Assembly (NCBI GenBank): GCA_937916135.1
Contig: CALFTQ010000063.1
Span: 1-7,811 of the forward strand
Direction of reading: 5' to 3'
Source of the DNA: an uncultured Verrucomicrobiales bacterium
Lineage (GTDB): Bacteria > Verrucomicrobiota > Verrucomicrobiia > Verrucomicrobiales > Akkermansiaceae
DNA: 7,811 nt
This document shows positions 5,711 to 7,811 of this stretch, one piece after another. Position 1 is the stretch's first letter, and every line of letters starts with the position of its first letter. A program made the translations under genes and the position numbers. The notes beneath the pieces were generated by a model. It was not told the origin of the DNA, searched no databases, and saw only the letters and a program-made list of their open reading frames with translations.

Positions 5711-7067
5711 GGGTTTTGTCGTGTAGGAAGGTGGGGGCAAGGTCGCCGTCATTGAGCAGCGCGATGTTGGAGCACTTCTCGGCTACCTTCTCGCAGGTGC
5801 GGTTCTCACAGGTACCATCGGCAAAGACGATAATCTGGCGGGAACGGGCTCCACCTGCGCGGTGTACGCGCCCGAGGGCTTGCGTGAGGTCGATTGCGGA
5901 AAAGGTCGGGGAGATGAGAGCCAGTCGGGGCTTCTGCCCGGTGGGGTCATGCAGCGAGATACCCACGCCACCGGCGGCGATATTGCAGATGACTATGGGC
6001 TTCCGGTTGGCTTGGAAGTCGTCTACCACCTGCTGACGCTCCGCCGGAGTCTGTGCGCCGTGGATAACGGCGTTGCAATCCAAGCGGGCGCGAAGGGCGT
6101 CAATCGTCTCGGTGAAGTTCACGAAGATGGCCACGCTTTCGCCCTGAGCGGCGGCATCTTCCGCAAGCTCAGCAATGGCATCCACCTTGCAGAGCTCCAC
6201 GGCGGCGCGGGCACGCAGGGAGATGGTCATCTGGTTGGCTTTCTTCGCCTTCATGGCTTCGGCCAGCTCTGCAAGCTTTTCGCGGTCTTCGGTGTTGGCG
6301 GCGGCTTGGAGCTCACGGCGCATGCGGGTGTAGATGGCCTGAATCTCCTTGGCCTTGCCGGTCTCCACCGGGCGGGCTTCGATGCGCGTCTCCGGGAACT
6401 CGGGGATGTCTGCCAGTGACAGGCGGGAGCCCTTCTCCGGGAAGATGGCGGCATGGATGCAGCGGAGGTCGGCTTCCGTACCATGGAACTGCCAGCCGAA
6501 TTTGCCCTTGCTGCATCCGTGCTGGGAGGCCCATGTCCAGAACCACCCATCACGGAAGAGCCCGAGCGCGGCACCGATGGCGCAGCAGTCCATCGGGGTG
6601 ACGAAGGCGGTCGCGGAGCACATGAGCGTGGGGACCTGCTGACGGGCGGCGGCAAGGAGCAGCTGGGCATTCACCGAGCTATGGCGGCGGCACTTCTGCA
6701 CCTCGTCAAAAATCAGCATGGAGCCCGGCGGCAGGTTCCAGAAAAAGCTGGTCTTGCGGCGGCTGTAGGCTTCGCGCTGGTACTTGGTGCAGAACTCAGA
6801 TTTGCCCGTGCGGATGCTCTCGTAGTTGACCACGGCCACCGGGTCGAGCTCGAAGCCCTCCGCCGTGCGCTGCCAGCTGGGGATTGTGGCCTTGGTGGTG
6901 ACGATGAGCGGCTGGAATCCGAGCTCCCTCGCCACGGCACAGGCAATGTAGGTCTTACCGGCACCGGGCGAGCTGGCATCGAGGGCGCAGCCGTAAGTCT
7001 TGAGGCTATAGAGCAGATGGTTCTTCTGCTTCTCCTGAGCGGGATATAATTGGAATCGCGGCTTCAT
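5700..7067 (-). CDS. SF2 helicase/ATPase, SNF2-like
   Basis: With the ATG at 7067 the product has 455 residues; an in-frame TTG at 7073 would add two. Superfamily 2 motifs are clear: Walker A SPGAGKT (33-39, Lys38), Walker B IFDEVQK with DEVQ at 121-124, motif III SAT (151-153), motif V AAGGVGISL (about 364-372), and motif VI QALGRVHRAGG (396-406) with arginine fingers Arg400 and Arg403. The order, spacing and motif VI resemble SNF2-type translocases common in phage replication regions. A charged helical insertion (about 249-279) joins the two RecA-like lobes. It probably unwinds or remodels DNA for replication or recombination together with the downstream nuclease. The start lies 37 nt after the sigma-like gene and has no evident Shine-Dalgarno. 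Confidence 0.93.
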   Translation of the reverse strand: MKPRFQLYPAQEKQKNHLLYSLKTYGCALDASSPGAGKTYIACAVARELGFQPLIVTTKATIPSWQRTAEGFELDPVAVVNYESIRTGKSEFCTKYQREAYSRRKTSFFWNLPPGSMLIFDEVQKCRRHSSVNAQLLLAAARQQVPTLMCSATAFVTPMDCCAIGAALGLFRDGWFWTWASQHGCSKGKFGWQFHGTEADLRCIHAAIFPEKGSRLSLADIPEFPETRIEARPVETGKAKEIQAIYTRMRRELQAAANTEDREKLAELAEAMKAKKANQMTISLRARAAVELCKVDAIAELAEDAAAQGESVAIFVNFTETIDALRARLDCNAVIHGAQTPAERQQVVDDFQANRKPIVICNIAAGGVGISLHDPTGQKPRLALISPTFSAIDLTQALGRVHRAGGARSRQIIVFADGTCENRTCEKVAEKCSNIALLNDGDLAPTFLHDKTHEH

Positions 7068-7104
7068 ATCCAAAAACTCACGGGATTTTCAGTCGGGCGT
7101 CCGC

Positions 7105-7638
7105 TTAATTGAGAAAATCTGCAAATTTTTCTTTCAGCTGGGCGTGGACACGGCGACGGCGGCGGTCTGACCAGCCTACCAACAAAGGAGAATTGCGAGG
7201 CTGCCCGGCCTCCAAAACGGCCAGCAATTCCTCTTCCTCAGCCGTTAACGTCTTGCGGACGGCTTCAATATCCATCCGGAGAAGGTGCCGACCTGCATCA
7301 CTCCAGGATTTTTGGGAGATGATTTCATCGAGAGTCTGCTCTGTGCCGTCCTTCTTAATCGAAGGAATATAGCGATTGCGCAGGACTACTCGCTTGTCTG
7401 CATTCATGTCGCGGCGCACATTCAAACCGCGTTGCTTCATCATGCGGGCGAGATAGGCAGCCAGAGGACATTCCCCGGGCTGGTAACGCTTCTCCAGTCG
7501 CTCACCTTCATCAACAAGAAGAGTGACTATCTCCTCTTCCTCCAGAGTCCCCAGATTGAAATCGGCAACAATACCCTTGGCGATAGTAACGGCCAAGCCA
7601 ACAATTTGCGGATTTACGCGCTGTAGTGTATATTTCAC
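7105..7638 (-). CDS. Small sigma-70-like protein
   Basis: The 177-residue product starts with GTG at 7638-7636, with GGGGG about 7 nt upstream as a weak ribosome binding site. Residues about 35-76 (EEIVTLLVDEGERLEKRYQPG, then AAYLARMMKQRGLNVRRD) resemble sigma-70 region 2, including the R-x-x-P-G turn before the conserved helix. Residues about 121-175 (MDIEAVRKTLTAEEEELLAVLEAG, then WSDRRRRRVHAQLKEKFADF) resemble region 4, ending in an HTH with a very basic RRRRR recognition helix. As first gene after the control region, it could be an element-encoded sigma factor or a sigma-like activator of its own genes. The similarity is judged by eye and the middle part is poorly conserved. A sigma-fold transcription regulator is the alternative. 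Confidence 0.7.
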   Translation of the reverse strand: MKYTLQRVNPQIVGLAVTIAKGIVADFNLGTLEEEEIVTLLVDEGERLEKRYQPGECPLAAYLARMMKQRGLNVRRDMNADKRVVLRNRYIPSIKKDGTEQTLDEIISQKSWSDAGRHLLRMDIEAVRKTLTAEEEELLAVLEAGQPRNSPLLVGWSDRRRRRVHAQLKEKFADFLN

Positions 7639-7645
7639 ACTACAG
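7621..7645. promoter_or_regulatory. Inverted repeat containing the GTG start of the sigma-like gene
   Basis: CTGTAGTG (7621-7628) and CACTACAG (7638-7645) form a perfect 8-bp inverted repeat with a 9-nt AT-rich spacer. The GTG start codon spans 7638-7636, at the edge of one arm. The site could be an operator for a dimeric repressor, or form an mRNA hairpin that hides the start codon. Confidence 0.55.
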
Positions 7646-7662
7646 CCCCCAAAAGTACCCTA

Positions 7663-7696
7663 AAGTCAGACTTTTTGGAGCAAGTCAGACTTTTTG
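7663..7696. repeat. Two 15-bp direct repeats with an internal palindrome
   Basis: AAGTCAGACTTTTTG occurs at 7663-7677 and again at 7682-7696, a 19-bp period. Each copy contains the odd palindrome AAGTC-A-GACTT, extended by one base pair in the first copy. Tandem palindromic sites of this size just upstream of an early gene fit operator pairs for a phage repressor or iteron-like initiator sites. Which of these is unknown. Confidence 0.7.
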
Positions 7697-7760
7697 CAAG
7701 GAGTTAAAAAGAGCTTATGCGCTAAGAGTAAGTAGGAAAAGAAAGTTGCAGAAAGACAAA

Positions 7761-7811
7761 ATCGAGTAGGGGGACTTTCGTCCCCCTCTCACACCACCGT
7801 ACGTGCCATTT
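7761..7811 (-). mobile_element. Group II intron, 3' end (domain V end and domain VI), cut by the window edge
   Basis: Read on the minus strand, the right edge gives the 3' arm of domain V (GGCACGTACGGTGG) and then domain VI. It ends in CTACTCGAT, a typical group II intron end with a terminal AT. The branch-point adenosine would be the A in CTACTC, seven nucleotides from the 3' end, which matches the usual spacing. The 3' splice junction is thus placed between 7761 and 7760. The rest of the intron, including any reverse transcriptase gene, lies outside. The intron inserted with the same orientation as the gene block, upstream of the sigma-like gene. The subclass cannot be told from this piece. 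Confidence 0.85.
7769..7786 (-). ncRNA. Domain VI stem-loop of the group II intron
   Basis: GGGGGAC and GTCCCCC form a perfect 7-bp stem closed by a GAAA tetraloop on the minus strand. The strand that follows (TACTCGAT) carries the expected bulged branch-point adenosine. This agrees with an intact and possibly still active 3' end. Confidence 0.8.

Noticed and set aside
6453..7049. A 198-codon plus-strand frame opposite the helicase
   Set aside because: It is antisense to the Walker A and B coding region of a well-supported helicase and has no recognisable domain.
7663..7696. The two repeats as the start of a CRISPR array
   Set aside because: The copies are 15 bp with only 4 bp between them. 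That is far too short for repeat-spacer structure.
7698..7724. AAGGAG followed by ATG on the plus strand near 7717
   Set aside because: The frame ends after two codons (ATG CGC TAA) and the spacing is too long.

Overview
This 7.8 kb window holds one block of ten genes, all on the minus strand, so transcription runs from right to left. It looks like the early (replication/recombination and integration) part of a prophage or related integrative element. Evidence is tight spacing with 4-11 nt overlaps, a phage-type helicase plus PD-(D/E)XK nuclease pair, several small unassigned proteins and a serine recombinase. No structural phage gene, tRNA, rRNA or CRISPR array was seen. The DNA is GC-rich, with strongly GC-biased third codon positions. 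Most starts lack an obvious Shine-Dalgarno sequence. Pairing of a DUF2924 protein with a YARKS-type serine recombinase is known from Alphaproteobacteria, Planctomycetes and Verrucomicrobiota. A gut Verrucomicrobiota host such as Akkermansia is a guess from overall impression, not something the sequence proves.

Right to left in transcription order: (1) 7761-7811 is the 3' end of a group II intron (end of domain V, all of domain VI), continuing beyond the window. (2) 7621-7760 is a short control region with two 15-bp direct repeats at 19-bp spacing, and an inverted repeat that contains the GTG start of the next gene. (3) 7105-7638 encodes a small sigma-70-like protein. (4) 5700-7067 encodes an SF2/SNF2-type helicase. 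(5) 5495-5710 is a small helical protein. (6) 4384-5502 is a DUF2800-like PD-(D/E)XK nuclease with a Cas4-like 1+3 cysteine pattern. (7) 3638-4354 is an unassigned conserved-looking protein, possibly the DNA-binding or annealing partner. A GC-rich hairpin and a 58-residue protein (3389-3565) follow.

After a 248-nt AT-rich gap with a candidate promoter comes the left-hand cassette. It consists of a winged-helix protein carrying a DUF2924/RAMA-like C-terminal domain (2307-3140), a DUF2924 protein (1745-2302), the serine recombinase (480-1748), a small HTH protein resembling the C-terminal tail fused to related recombinases elsewhere (159-473), and a gene cut by the left edge (1-156).

The right half probably processes DNA ends and drives replication or recombination of the element. 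The left half probably carries out and controls its site-specific integration or excision. The most interesting points are the split recombinase/HTH tail, the two neighbouring DUF2924/RAMA-like proteins, and the repeat-rich control region beside the intron.
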